64,000 nt of DNA from Gimesia sp. (lineage in GTDB: Bacteria; Planctomycetota; Planctomycetia; Planctomycetales; Planctomycetaceae), in NCBI RefSeq assembly GCF_040219335.1, contig NZ_JAVJSQ010000005.1, positions 62,001 through 126,000 of the forward strand, written 5' to 3'. Both the position numbers and the translations under genes were made by a program. The first letter of the stretch is position 1, and the number at the start of each line of letters is the position of its first letter. Shown here piece after piece: positions 18,564 through 28,854 of the stretch. The notes beneath the pieces were generated by a model that did not search any database, was not told where the DNA came from, and worked only from the letters and a program-made list of their open reading frames with translations.

Positions 18564-18771
18564 GCGAATTTCTGTGAGTGTATTTTCTTCATTTGCTCAC
18601 AGATTCTTAATAAATCAGCTCTAAGATGGCTTCCAAATCTGATGTGATTTCAAACGCGTCAGGTTTAGTTTTCCGCGGGAAGTTGTCTTTGGTCGAGTGG
18701 ACTGCAAGTCGCTTTCTCCTTCCTCACAAAACTGTTTCGGTGCACTGAAATGGCTTTGGTGTAAATTCCAT

Positions 18772-19803
18772 ATGTCACAAGTTACCTCGACAACATATTT
18801 ACCAGAGGCAGTTTCAGAGTCTTCTGCAGCTGTGACGGGCCAGTTCCGTGAATCGTTGCGATCCGCCTGGCTGGTCGATCCTAAATATGATCTGTTGTTT
18901 CTCGTTAACCTGGGCTGGCCTCTGCTCGTACTGCTGCAGTGGTGGGGCGGACTGGAAATTCAGAGCGGGATCAGCTTCTGGCAGGTCTATTTCATTACAA
19001 CGCCGCACCGCTGGATTACGCCGGCTTTGCTGTTCATGGAACGCGATCGCCTGGAAGCGAATCGCAACAAATACATCCTCATCACCGTCTGTCTGCTGAC
19101 GATCCCGCTGGCGGTCAAGATTTCCACCGGAGCGCTGACCTGCCTGTTGACCATTGATTATATCTGGAACGCGTGGCACTTCGCTGCTCAGCATCATGGG
19201 ATCTACAGCATCTATGGTCGGAAGACGGGGGGGATATCTCCTCGACGGTCGCGTATCGATAAATGGCTGATGCGGAGTTTTCTGCTGTATGTCACGTTGC
19301 GGATCGCCAGTTGGGCTTCTTGGGGCAGTTCGACACCGGGGTGGGGAATCCTCGATTCTCTGTTTGCGACAATCCCGATCGGAATGATGTTGCGTGAATT
19401 CTGGCAGTTGCGGGCCCAGACTGTGGGCCGCTGTCTGTATTTTACGAGTGTGATGACGCTTTACCTGGCAATGCTGGGGGCAGTGGTGGCCCGAAGTCCC
19501 ATGATGCTGCTGGTGTTGACCACGGCCTCTGCTCTGTTTCATTCGATTGAATATCTGGCGATCGTCAGTTGGGCCGTTGACCGGACGAACCAATCTGGAA
19601 TATCAACGACCGAGCTGTTTAAACGACTCATGCCTCGCTGGGGAATGATTCTGGCGGTCTTCATAGTCATTCTGGGGATGGGGGCCTGGCTGATGCAGAC
19701 CCATCTGATGGAACTCTGGCTGACCGCAAACCTGATCATGGCCTTTCTGCATTATGCCTATGATGGTCTGATCTGGAAATCACGGAAGGCGGGAACTGCA
19801 TGA
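18772..19803 (+). CDS. Histidine-rich polytopic membrane protein, function unknown
   Basis: About 343 aa from ATG 18772, with seven to nine predicted membrane segments. Histidines recur at membrane borders: TTPHRWITP, NAWHFAAQHHGIYSIY, SALFHSIEYL and MAFLHYAYDGLIW. Clustered His of this kind can bind metal or haem in membrane oxidases, desaturases and hydroxylases, but the spacing does not match the fatty-acid hydroxylase boxes that I know, so no reaction is claimed. The stop overlaps the start of the following TPR gene (ATGA), which implies translational coupling and a shared role. The start was chosen over GTG 18697 because the extra N-terminus is Cys/Ser-rich and lacks a ribosome-binding site. 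Confidence 0.78.
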   Translation: MSQVTSTTYLPEAVSESSAAVTGQFRESLRSAWLVDPKYDLLFLVNLGWPLLVLLQWWGGLEIQSGISFWQVYFITTPHRWITPALLFMERDRLEANRNKYILITVCLLTIPLAVKISTGALTCLLTIDYIWNAWHFAAQHHGIYSIYGRKTGGISPRRSRIDKWLMRSFLLYVTLRIASWASWGSSTPGWGILDSLFATIPIGMMLREFWQLRAQTVGRCLYFTSVMTLYLAMLGAVVARSPMMLLVLTTASALFHSIEYLAIVSWAVDRTNQSGISTTELFKRLMPRWGMILAVFIVILGMGAWLMQTHLMELWLTANLIMAFLHYAYDGLIWKSRKAGTA

Positions 19804-21092
19804 ATGCACGTCAGTCCAAGCCACAGAATCTGAATGAGAATTCCATGTCTGATCTGATCAAATATAACTCCGTTCCCGACAGAACTGTTCCGATAGTCGC
19901 AGGGCTGTTTATTGCCTGTCTGGCAGGTTGGTGGGCACAGAGCATCCGCAACTCAGGTGGACTGAGCCTGCCTTATGCACGGGCCGACATCACGATTGTC
20001 AACTTTCTCTGTATGCTGCCACTGGCGATTGTGGTGACAGAGTGGATGCAGGGCGTACTCAAATACCACAGTCCGGGGCTCTTTAAGATTGTGAACCTGA
20101 TCGTGCTGACCGGGACCGCCGGGATTCTCGTTTTTCTCTTCAGCAGCAGCCATGTCAGCGTAGCGCTTAGTGAATACGATGCCTGGGAATCATTTATTCT
20201 GAGGCCCGTGATCGCATTCTGGCTGATTCTGTCGTTGATCCTGCTGGCAGGCAGGTTCTTCCGGACGGAAGTCCCGCAAGGTTCCGTGCGGGCGGGCAAA
20301 CTCGTGTGGAGCACGGTCTGTTTGACGGCATTGTTGGTTCCCGTGTTTTATATTCAGTCCCGCGTGGATGAAATGGTGCAACAGGTAGACGAATATCTGG
20401 GCAGCGGTCGACTGGGTGATGCCCGGCAGGTTGTACGCGAGGTCTGCATTCTTTCTCCCTGGGGCAAGATTGGAGGACAGCCTGCTGACGATGTAGCACG
20501 CGACCTGGATCATGACTGCTTTGGTGTAGAGCGTAGCCTGGCATACATGAACCAGCAGACATCCCACAATGAAGAGTCGACCTACCATCGTGCCCGGTTG
20601 CTGGCCATCCTCGGGGAGGATCAGGCAGCCATTGATCTACTGTTACCCTGGTATGACAAATCCACGGTCAGCCCGCTGACCAGCCAGTTGCTCGGCAACC
20701 TCTATCAGCAGCAGCATCATTGGGCCGAAAGTCAGCAGGCATATCGCCGGGCATTACAGGCGTGGCAAAAGTTACCAGCTTCCGAACAGCAGCAGGCAGG
20801 CATCGTAGCCGCCTGGAAAGGGATTGCATTTGCTGAACGAAAACGAGGGAACTATGAAGCAGCAGAAACTGCGTATCTATCGGCGTTGTCGCTGGCTCCC
20901 ACAGCGGACCAGCACTTTCTTCTCGCGCAATATTACGAAGATACGCAACAGACAGCGAAAGCACGAGAATACGCTCATCAGGCGATGGCACTTGATGCGA
21001 CTCGCTACGGGCAGTCTGGGCAGAAACTGATTACCTCGTTGCAGCAGCAACACTTTGGCTGTCTGCAGGTCTGGCGGAATGGAGAGTTTTAA
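19800..21092 (+). CDS. Membrane-anchored TPR protein
   Basis: 430 aa. Four or five hydrophobic segments fill residues about 28-190 (VPIVAGLFIACLAGWWA, ITIVNFLCMLPLAIVV, IVLTGTAGILVFLFS, PVIAFWLILSLILLAG, LVWSTVCLTALLVPVF). The C-terminal half holds TPR units: residues about 280-300 (ARLLAILGEDQAAIDLL), 315-345 (LGNLYQQQHHWAESQQAYRRAL) and 365-395 (ERKRGNYEAAETAYLSALSLAP), then a fourth (LAQYYEDTQQTAKAREYAHQAM). This would be a scaffold facing one side of the membrane. The ATG overlaps the stop of the histidine-rich membrane protein by 4 bp, so the two are translationally coupled and probably form a complex. Confidence 0.82.
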   Translation: MNARQSKPQNLNENSMSDLIKYNSVPDRTVPIVAGLFIACLAGWWAQSIRNSGGLSLPYARADITIVNFLCMLPLAIVVTEWMQGVLKYHSPGLFKIVNLIVLTGTAGILVFLFSSSHVSVALSEYDAWESFILRPVIAFWLILSLILLAGRFFRTEVPQGSVRAGKLVWSTVCLTALLVPVFYIQSRVDEMVQQVDEYLGSGRLGDARQVVREVCILSPWGKIGGQPADDVARDLDHDCFGVERSLAYMNQQTSHNEESTYHRARLLAILGEDQAAIDLLLPWYDKSTVSPLTSQLLGNLYQQQHHWAESQQAYRRALQAWQKLPASEQQQAGIVAAWKGIAFAERKRGNYEAAETAYLSALSLAPTADQHFLLAQYYEDTQQTAKAREYAHQAMALDATRYGQSGQKLITSLQQQHFGCLQVWRNGEF

Positions 21093-21129
21093 CCAGAGTT
21101 ACTTCTGAAAATCCAAAAACTAATTTATT

Positions 21130-21150
21130 ACTGAATCCAATCGATTCAGT
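21130..21150. terminator. 8-bp perfect stem-loop after TPR gene
   Basis: ACTGAATC (21130-21137) pairs with GATTCAGT (21143-21150) around a 5-nt loop, 38 bp after the TPR gene stop and 120 bp before the DUF1559 start. There is no T-run, so it may be an operator or a weak terminator. Confidence 0.4.
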
Positions 21151-21270
21151 GCAGTCTGATTTGAGATCGTTTGAGATGTTTTACAGAGTCCGGAAACAGA
21201 CCCGGTGCTGAGATTATGTTCTTATTGTTCTCAAAATTTTCTTTATTTAAGTAAGAAGGAGAGTCTTACA

Positions 21271-22350
<1,080 letters not shown>

Positions 22351-22369
22351 TTAACGTGAGCTTCAGAGT

Positions 22370-22408
22370 ACGCCGCAGGCATCCGGTGCCTGTGGCGTTC
22401 TTATTTTT
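22370..22408 (+). terminator. Strong rho-independent terminator between DUF1559 and lipoprotein genes
   Basis: ACGCCGCAGGCA (22370-22381) pairs with TGCCTGTGGCGT (22387-22398), 12 bp with one G-U pair and a 5-nt loop, followed by TCTTATTTTT. It sits 20 bp after the DUF1559 stop and 29 bp before the lipoprotein start, so it likely separates or attenuates expression. Confidence 0.85.
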
Positions 22409-22436
22409 AAAGAGAAGATCGATAAGAGAGTCAAAC

Positions 22437-22838
22437 ATGAAATACTGGATTGTATGTCTAATGGTTGTTGTACTGACTGGTTGTGGTGGAGAGGAAGACA
22501 CCTCGATCACGGTGGAACAGGAAGTCTATGCCAACGTTGTGGCCCTGGGCGATGCCAGTGGTGATGAAGCAATGTTTCAGGCAGCATTTGTCTCTGGAGC
22601 GGTACCGGAAAACCGTCAGGATTACGGAAAATATGCTTATGAGGTTGATGGAACTGCAGAAATCAACGGTGATCAAGCTACAGTACCTGTGAAAATCATT
22701 GGAGGAATTTTTTCCTCGCAGGGCGGTGACAGCTCATCGAAAAAGAAAACTGATGAAAAGTCGGAAACGAAAATGACCTGGAAACTGCAGCGTGAAGGGG
22801 AAGAGTGGAAACTCAAAGAAGCGCCCCTGCCAGGTTAA
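22437..22838 (+). CDS. Small lipoprotein, function unknown
   Basis: 133 aa with a clear lipoprotein signal peptide: MKYWIVCLMVVVLTGCGG, lipobox LTGC with Cys at residue 16. The mature part contains an NTF2/DUF-like alternation (KIIGGIFSSQGGD, KMTWKLQREGEEWKLKEAPLPG), in which the last segment resembles the final strand of proteins with a W-k-L-q-r-eg-eWkl ending. No family name is certain. The next gene (seven-haem cytochrome) starts at a GTG 34 bp inside this one, so the two are translationally linked. A terminator lies just upstream. Confidence 0.8.
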   Translation: MKYWIVCLMVVVLTGCGGEEDTSITVEQEVYANVVALGDASGDEAMFQAAFVSGAVPENRQDYGKYAYEVDGTAEINGDQATVPVKIIGGIFSSQGGDSSSKKKTDEKSETKMTWKLQREGEEWKLKEAPLPG

Positions 22839-24037
22839 GCAATCGCTGTGACGCGTTACTTTCGACGGCAAAGCCATCTCGATTTTTCGGGGCACTGGTC
22901 GGGGTACTGACCATGCTGATGCTGTTCCCGGGCTGTTCTGACAGTGGTCAGCCCGGGAAGCAGGCATCCAGACGCACATCACAGGTAGATTCTCAAGAAG
23001 AAGACCAACCGGTTAGCCTGCCTCCAGCAGAGTCCTGGCAGCGTTTTATTGCTACCAACTTCGCCGGCGATCAGGCGTGTGCGAAATGCCATCGTAAAGA
23101 GTATGACGCGCATCAGCGTTCCGGTCATTCTCATACTGCGATCAAGATGGCAGAGAGTCCTCTGGCGAAACGTCTGGCGGAGATCGGTTCTTATCAGGAT
23201 TCCCGTCGTGATCAGAAGTGGTCCTTCGAGCTGGATCAGGGAAAATTTCTGGTTAAAGATGAGACCCATCCCACCATGCCTGCACTGGCAGTGACCTGGC
23301 TGTTAGGCTCGGGGGCGCATGCTCAGACCGCGATTGCCGTTGAAGCACGCCGCAGACAGGGAGTGGAACTCCGCTGGTCCTGGCTGGCCAGTCAAAACGG
23401 ACCGGGACTGACTCCGGATCACGAACAGTACGATCAATTCAATCGCAACAGTATCGAATGTTTTGGACGTCCGATGAATGCGGCCGACGTACTGGCCTGC
23501 CTGGGATGCCATATGACAGTGGGGCCTCCGCCCGGAGCACCGCTGAGAACTGAGTTTTTTTTACCCAATGTCGGGTGTGAACGCTGTCATGGACCGCGGC
23601 AGAAGCATGTCGAACTGGCGCAGCAGGGACGGGGAAATGAAATCAAACCGCTGATCAATTACCGCAACGCGGAAGAGTACATCGCAGCTTGCGCAGAGTG
23701 TCATCGCGATGCCAGCGATCTGACCGGGCAGGAGCAGCCGCATGAACTGGTACGGTTCCAGCCTTACGGTCTGAAGCAGAGTGCCTGTTATCTGAAATCT
23801 GAAGGCAAACTGTCGTGCGCAAATTGTCATGATCCACACGATGCGACATCACATGATCGGGCGTTGTACCGCAAACAGTGTCAGTCCTGTCACCAGGCAA
23901 CAGAGTCCAGCATCTGCCCGATCCAGCCCCAGGGAGATTGTATCGAGTGCCACATGCCGGCAGTCGAATGGACCGCTGGCATTAAGTTCCATGATCACTG
24001 GATTCGGAAGCCGGAAAATCGCTCCCAGGCTGAATAA
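22805..24037 (+). CDS. Seven-haem c-type cytochrome, probable lipoprotein
   Basis: 410 aa with seven CxxCH haem sites: CAKCH (92-96), then CLGCH, CERCH, CAECH, CANCH, CQSCH and CIECH. The spacing of pairs resembles cytochrome c554/c3-like multihaem proteins that occur in planctomycete extracellular electron transfer or nitrogen/sulfur redox chains. An N-terminal hydrophobic segment ends in LFPGC (about residue 44), a possible lipobox though Phe/Pro at the -3/-2 positions is unusual. Translation probably starts at GTG 22805, overlapping the upstream lipoprotein gene by 34 bp; no later start would keep the whole signal segment. It converges with the VWA gene only 2 bp beyond its stop. The electron donor and acceptor are unknown. 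Confidence 0.88.
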   Translation: METQRSAPARLSNRCDALLSTAKPSRFFGALVGVLTMLMLFPGCSDSGQPGKQASRRTSQVDSQEEDQPVSLPPAESWQRFIATNFAGDQACAKCHRKEYDAHQRSGHSHTAIKMAESPLAKRLAEIGSYQDSRRDQKWSFELDQGKFLVKDETHPTMPALAVTWLLGSGAHAQTAIAVEARRRQGVELRWSWLASQNGPGLTPDHEQYDQFNRNSIECFGRPMNAADVLACLGCHMTVGPPPGAPLRTEFFLPNVGCERCHGPRQKHVELAQQGRGNEIKPLINYRNAEEYIAACAECHRDASDLTGQEQPHELVRFQPYGLKQSACYLKSEGKLSCANCHDPHDATSHDRALYRKQCQSCHQATESSICPIQPQGDCIECHMPAVEWTAGIKFHDHWIRKPENRSQAE

Positions 24038-24039
24038 GT

Positions 24040-25740
24040 TCAACCAATGATATCTTTCCGATGGGAGACGTAGTCCCAGACGACGTAGCGGTCGAGGTCG
24101 CGGCCGGCGGTGAAGAAGACGCGGCCCTGGGTGGCTTCGGCCAGGCGGTGGGCGAACTGGATGTCTTCACTGGACTGGGACCAACTGGGAATCAGGAAAA
24201 TATTGATTGTGATACCCTCGCGATGGCAGAGGTAGGCTTCCCGCATGGTAGCTGATTCGGTCTGCGGATCAGGTGGGTAGAGCAGGTAGAGCTGTTCCCC
24301 TTCGAAGTGCGCGGTGGGCAGGCCGTCGGTGATCAGAATGATCTGTTTGTTGGGCGTGTCCTGTAATGCCAGGAAGTTCCGCGAAAGCTGCAGGCCGTGT
24401 TGGATGTTGGTGAAGTGCGGCGGGATAATCGACTCGCTGATCTTCTCATCGCTCATGTCGACCTTCAGACGGACGACGGGATCGAAAATAGTAACCGGTT
24501 TGGGCATCATCTCGGCGATTTCACCGACCGTGCGCGGCTTGGCGAACGTGTACATCTCGATGAATTGCAGATAGTCACCCGGGAATTCCCCGTGGATCAA
24601 TGCTTCGAGTGCCAGTCCCATCTGCTTGACGTTGACGTACTGGCCTTCGTAGCGCATGGAGCCGCTCATGTCCATGAGCACGGTAGTCGCGCACTTGGGC
24701 GTATTGCGTGTTTTATGGATGACCAGATCGTCTGATTTCAGGCGGATTGGGAGCCCCGGTCCGTCTCTGAGAATGGCATTGGTGAAGGACTGGGTGATGT
24801 CCATGTTAGAGACCGAATCACCAAATTCGTAGGGTTTGGTGCTGGGCATTTCTACCGCACCTTCGCCAACCACAGGACCCGTATGGCGGCCGGTACGAGA
24901 GGCCTGCAGATCGCTGAAGATTCGTTCCAGGATACGGCTTTGAAATAGGCGATAGGCTTTGGGGGTCAGGCGGAATTGCCCTTTTGAGAATTCCAGTCCC
25001 TGTTGATCAGCCATCTCACGCAGCATGTCGCGGACCTGTTTCTGGATCGCTTCCAGCGTTTCCATGTCGCCGGGCTGTGTGAATTCGGAGAGGGCCTCCA
25101 TGTCGATGATCGCGATCTGGGCCGTCTCGCGGGCTTCTTCCAGCTGTTTCAGTAATTCATCGATCTTTTCGAGTTCAGCTTTGATCTCGAGGGCTTCCGG
25201 AATTGTCAGCGAGGTCCGTCCGGTGAAATGGTAGTTGGCGGCGAGTTCGTCGATTTCGTACTTGTTGCCCAGCCGGTCCACCAACTGGACCAGTCCCTTG
25301 GAGAAGGGGCTCTGGTCGTCATTGATTCGGTACCAGAGTCGTTCCAGATCGTAGATCTGTTCTTCCCGAACTGCCTGTCGATAGTAGTCTTTGTACTTCC
25401 GCGGCGGTTGGATCTGTTTCGCGTAATCGTGATAACTGCGGCGGACTTTCTTACGGACGCCGTCGGTTTCGTAGGTTTCGAGGATTTTACGTTTCCGTTC
25501 CTCCAGCATGGCCAGCAGGGCATCAAGACTCGGCCCGAGGCCGGCAATCTGGCTGGGATCGAGGCGAATGGCGCGGGCCAGTTCTTCCTCGGTCAGTTCC
25601 CGCATCGATCCATAATACATCATGTGATTCAACGCGGGGGATACCAGGTCCGGGGGCGGCTGCATCGGGTCGGGGATGCGTTTAGGATCATACTTCTGGT
25701 AAGTATGAATAATACCGCCGGTCAGTCGTTTGTCTGTCAT
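24040..25740 (-). CDS. VWA-domain protein (magnesium-chelatase D-like partner)
   Basis: 566 aa. The C-terminal half is a von Willebrand A domain with the metal-ion-dependent adhesion site DMSGSM (in TTVLMDMSGSMRYEGQY) and later IILITDGLPTAHF. The N-terminal half is charged and helical (MLEERKRKILETYETDGVRKKV; ELEKIDELLKQLEEARE), probably coiled-coil. It lies directly downstream of an AAA+ ATPase gene with 39 bp between them. Such MoxR/ChlI-type ATPase plus VWA pairs act as chaperones or metal-insertion machines in bacteria, like the BchI/BchD or RavA/ViaA systems. The client here is unknown and no chlorophyll genes are seen nearby, so a metal-chelatase role is unlikely. Confidence 0.87.
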   Translation of the reverse strand: MTDKRLTGGIIHTYQKYDPKRIPDPMQPPPDLVSPALNHMMYYGSMRELTEEELARAIRLDPSQIAGLGPSLDALLAMLEERKRKILETYETDGVRKKVRRSYHDYAKQIQPPRKYKDYYRQAVREEQIYDLERLWYRINDDQSPFSKGLVQLVDRLGNKYEIDELAANYHFTGRTSLTIPEALEIKAELEKIDELLKQLEEARETAQIAIIDMEALSEFTQPGDMETLEAIQKQVRDMLREMADQQGLEFSKGQFRLTPKAYRLFQSRILERIFSDLQASRTGRHTGPVVGEGAVEMPSTKPYEFGDSVSNMDITQSFTNAILRDGPGLPIRLKSDDLVIHKTRNTPKCATTVLMDMSGSMRYEGQYVNVKQMGLALEALIHGEFPGDYLQFIEMYTFAKPRTVGEIAEMMPKPVTIFDPVVRLKVDMSDEKISESIIPPHFTNIQHGLQLSRNFLALQDTPNKQIILITDGLPTAHFEGEQLYLLYPPDPQTESATMREAYLCHREGITINIFLIPSWSQSSEDIQFAHRLAEATQGRVFFTAGRDLDRYVVWDYVSHRKDIIG

Positions 25741-25779
25741 AGTCGTGTCTCGATCTCTCTGACGAGAGCCAGGGGCTGA

Positions 25780-27186
25780 TCAGGTCTCATAAGTGATGCG
25801 GCCATGATCCTGCGAACGCGAAATTTTACTGTTGGCGTAGAGTCCTGCGAGAATAAACTCAATGCAGGACGCGCGGACGGCTTCATCTCCCGAGGCATTG
25901 ACCTCAAACGCTTTGTCCCAGATCGGGGGAACGCGTTTCAGACGTTCTGCGTACTGGGAAGAGGGAAGCATGTCACCCACTTCGATTTTAATTCCCTGGG
26001 AAAAGATCTCACTGATCTCCGCGAGGCCATGTTCGACGATGTATTCCTGAAAGACATCCTGGATGGCCTGGGCAATGATGGAATCGAGCACCTGACGCTC
26101 CGACATCTGGTTGGCGCCCATCAGGTCGAGTTCCAGTTTCCCCAGTGAGGATGAGTAGAGGTGGCCCAGATCGCTGATGCGGGGTACAGCCGGCTTTTCA
26201 TTGAGCACCGCACCCCGGCGGCGGGCGGAAGCGATCATCATCCGATAGTTGGCAATACTGAAGCGTGCACTCACGCCGGAATCGTGGTCGACATATTTTG
26301 AGGCGCGGGCAGCGACGGAGATCTGTTCGATAATTTCACGCATGAAGTAGGGAACGACCACGGGGACATCTCCCTCCAGATCGACATTGGCTTCCTGTTC
26401 CATGATTTCAATTCCCAGGCTGCGTTCCCGGGGATAATGAGTATGAACAACCGAGCCGATACGGTCCTTCAACTGGGGTATGACTTTCCCACTGCGGTTG
26501 AAGGTCGAGGGGTTAGATGAGAACAGAATCAGCATGTCGAGGTCGAAGCGAATGGGATAGCCGCGGATCTGCACATCCCGTTCTTCGAGGATGTTAAACA
26601 GGCCGACCTGGACCAGTTCATCGAGTTCAGGTAGTTCGTTCATGGCAAAAATGCCCCGGTGCATGCGGGGGATCAGGCCGAAGTGCAGTGCACTTTCTGC
26701 AGACATGCTTTCTCCATGTGCCAGTTTAGCGGGATCAATTTCGCCGATCACGTCAGCAAACTTGGTACCGGGGGCCAGACGTTCTGCATAGCGGTCTTCA
26801 CGCGACCACCAGGCAATGGGCACATCGTGATCCGGGGTATTCGCCAGAAATTTACGTCCGATACTGGTGATGGGTTGATAAGGATCGTCGTGCACAGGCG
26901 ACTCAGGCAGATCGAGATAGGGGATCTCAGGGTCCAGAAACCGGACCAGTTGTCGCATGATGCGGCTTTTAGCCTGACCCTTTTCACCCAGAAAGAGCAT
27001 GTCATGCTCAGAGAGCAGGGCCAGAACGATGTCGGGGATGACAGTATCATCATAGCCGACAATGCCGGGGAACAGTTCCTCCCCCTGTTGCAGGACCTGC
27101 ATCAGGTTGTCGTATATTTCTCGTTTTACTGTTTTACTTTTCCAGCCGCTTTCGCGGAGTTCCGCCAGATTGGTGGGACGACTCAT
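25780..27186 (-). CDS. AAA+ ATPase of the magnesium-chelatase/MoxR type
   Basis: 468 aa. The Walker A loop is GEKGQAKS (about residues 72-79), which is the GxxGxxKS form of ChlI/MoxR ATPases. A Walker B-like region ([20 protein letters not shown]) follows, with the sensor/arginine-finger segment [28 protein letters not shown], typical of the ChlI clade, and a C-terminal helical lid. It would hydrolyse ATP to remodel a client with its VWA partner, whose gene starts 39 bp downstream. The start is the ATG at 27186. No membrane segment is seen, so it is probably cytoplasmic. Similar pairs are widespread in planctomycetes without assigned substrates. Confidence 0.88.
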   Translation of the reverse strand: MSRPTNLAELRESGWKSKTVKREIYDNLMQVLQQGEELFPGIVGYDDTVIPDIVLALLSEHDMLFLGEKGQAKSRIMRQLVRFLDPEIPYLDLPESPVHDDPYQPITSIGRKFLANTPDHDVPIAWWSREDRYAERLAPGTKFADVIGEIDPAKLAHGESMSAESALHFGLIPRMHRGIFAMNELPELDELVQVGLFNILEERDVQIRGYPIRFDLDMLILFSSNPSTFNRSGKVIPQLKDRIGSVVHTHYPRERSLGIEIMEQEANVDLEGDVPVVVPYFMREIIEQISVAARASKYVDHDSGVSARFSIANYRMMIASARRRGAVLNEKPAVPRISDLGHLYSSSLGKLELDLMGANQMSERQVLDSIIAQAIQDVFQEYIVEHGLAEISEIFSQGIKIEVGDMLPSSQYAERLKRVPPIWDKAFEVNASGDEAVRASCIEFILAGLYANSKISRSQDHGRITYET

Positions 27187-27387
27187 GTAGAAATCTCGTT
27201 ATGTTTTGAGGCTGAATGCGGTTTGAGGGATGCGCTGCTTTGATGTTAGTGAGTTTTGAAATCAGCCTGGTGTGTTGGCAATGAACTGGCCGTTTCAAGC
27301 TCTCACTCAATCATAGACAAAATTAGCGTTCAGACTATAGTGTGTTTGTTCACTTTTGCAGTTTCCGGGTAAGTCGATGGATTCTTG

Positions 27388-28854
27388 TCAGGATTCTCCC
27401 GACAGGGCTGCGTTTTCAATCGGGGTCAGCGAGGCGATAATCCGGGCAACGGTTCCCTGTCCTCGTGTGGACTCGAGACGGAATTTTCCGTTGATGAGTG
27501 AGAGCCGGAATTCAATATTGCTCAGGCCAATGCCGCTGGCATCGGAAATCTGGTGATCGAGCTGTTCTGTATCGAAGCCTACTCCCTGATCGGAGACGAC
27601 AATCTCAATTTTGTTCTCAGGCAGCAGGCTCATGCAGACACGTGCTTCGGTGGTTTCAGAATGCTTGACGACGTTAAACAGCAGTTCGCGAATGCATTCA
27701 TATAAGGCGACTTTGATTGTATCTTGTTGTGGTTCCGCCTGGCGGTCGAGGTCGAGTATGACGTTCAGGTTGTAGCGTTCCTGCATGTTGTGTGACAGCC
27801 ATTCCAGTGCAGTGACCAGGCCTTCTTCGTGCAGAACGACCGGGTTGAGTTCCGCGGTCAGGGAACGTGTGATTTCAATTCCCTGGTTGAGCAGTTCATC
27901 GGCGCGGGTTAAAGTCTGGCGGATGAATTCATCAGTAGTGTCATTTTTCGCGATATCCAGGTGGATGCGGACTCCTACGAGAACCTGCTGGAGGTGGTCA
28001 TGGAGGATGTCTGCCAGTTGTCGTCGTTCCTGCTGGGCTGCGACGGCGACGGCTCGGGTTAGATCGGCCTGTTTCTGTTCCGCCTGTTTCCGTTCACTGA
28101 TATCCCCAATGATCCCGGCGAAGAGGCCGAACTGGGGCAGGTCTGTAACGGAGATCTCGATGGGAAACAGGCTGCCGTCACGTCGTCGCGCCATCAGTTC
28201 CCGACGCGAACCAATGATCGAGGCCTGTCCTGTTTCCAGGTAACGGGTGAGATACCGGTCATGCACAGCCCGGATGGCATCGGGAGTGAGCACGCTGACG
28301 TTCTGGTTGATGATTTCATGTGCCTGGTAGCCAAACATTTTTTCTGCAGCCGGGTTGAACGATTGAATCAGACCGCTGCGATTGATGGTGATGACCGCCT
28401 CGATGGCGGTTTCCACGATCGCTTTGAGTTCCGCCTGGGTCTGCAGGAGTTCGCTGGAAACACTTTGACTCTGCAGGATCCTTTTAATCGAGGACCGAAA
28501 CAGATCCGGATCGATGGGTTTGACAAAATAATCGGCGACACCGGTACGAAAGGCGAGAATCATGTTTTCGATGCGGGTCCGGGAAGTGATGACCAGCAGC
28601 TCGGCTGACGGGGCCAGTTGTTTTAATCGGGGGAGCACTTCTTCGATGCTGCCATCAGGCAGGTCGTGTTCCAGTATGATCAGAAAATAATCCGACCACC
28701 GTTTACGGTCGAAGAGTTGAGCTACTGTCTCTGCTATATCAACCGGATAACCGTCTTCTGCAAGAATCTGCAGCAGACTGTCGCGGGATGAGGGATCGGG
28801 TTCGACCAGCAGAATCGGCGATCCCTGGGGCTGGAGAGCGGCTCCTGCTGACAT
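27388..28854 (-). CDS. Hybrid PAS sensor histidine kinase with N-terminal pseudo-receiver
   Basis: 488 aa from ATG 28854 (AGGA upstream; a TTG at 28872 would add six residues). Residues 12-120 are a receiver-like domain with Lys112 (FVKPID) and a Thr in LVITSRT, but the phospho-acceptor position is Glu62 (IILEHDLPDG) rather than Asp. Residues about 140-260 are a PAS domain (VETAIEAVITINRSGLIQSFNPAAEKMFGY). The HisKA_3-type dimer helix has the phospho-accepting His285 in ERRQLADILHDHLQQ, and the ATPase domain follows (LLFNVVKHSETT, VVSDQGVGFD, GIGLSNIEFRL). This NarX/DegS-type kinase pairs with LuxR-type regulators; such a regulator lies 2.7 kb away at 31546. The signal is probably cytoplasmic because no membrane segment is seen. 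Confidence 0.88.
   Translation of the reverse strand: MSAGAALQPQGSPILLVEPDPSSRDSLLQILAEDGYPVDIAETVAQLFDRKRWSDYFLIILEHDLPDGSIEEVLPRLKQLAPSAELLVITSRTRIENMILAFRTGVADYFVKPIDPDLFRSSIKRILQSQSVSSELLQTQAELKAIVETAIEAVITINRSGLIQSFNPAAEKMFGYQAHEIINQNVSVLTPDAIRAVHDRYLTRYLETGQASIIGSRRELMARRRDGSLFPIEISVTDLPQFGLFAGIIGDISERKQAEQKQADLTRAVAVAAQQERRQLADILHDHLQQVLVGVRIHLDIAKNDTTDEFIRQTLTRADELLNQGIEITRSLTAELNPVVLHEEGLVTALEWLSHNMQERYNLNVILDLDRQAEPQQDTIKVALYECIRELLFNVVKHSETTEARVCMSLLPENKIEIVVSDQGVGFDTEQLDHQISDASGIGLSNIEFRLSLINGKFRLESTRGQGTVARIIASLTPIENAALSGES

Larger units (their letters stand above)
18316..18771 (+). other. Intergenic region with two terminator-like elements
   Basis: About 455 bp with no gene. 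It holds a stem-loop right after the LamG gene (18330-18361) and a GC stem followed by nine T at 18537-18563. The 170 bp between the two is AT-rich and could encode a small RNA ending at the T-run, or be the leader of the next gene. An upstream in-frame GTG at 18697 would extend the next protein but lacks a good ribosome-binding site. Confidence 0.5.

Noticed and set aside
21241..21255. TTATTTAAGTAA shared near both DUF1559 genes (also 62409-62420)
   Set aside because: AT-rich, lies at different distances and in opposite orientation relative to the two genes, so coincidence is likely.
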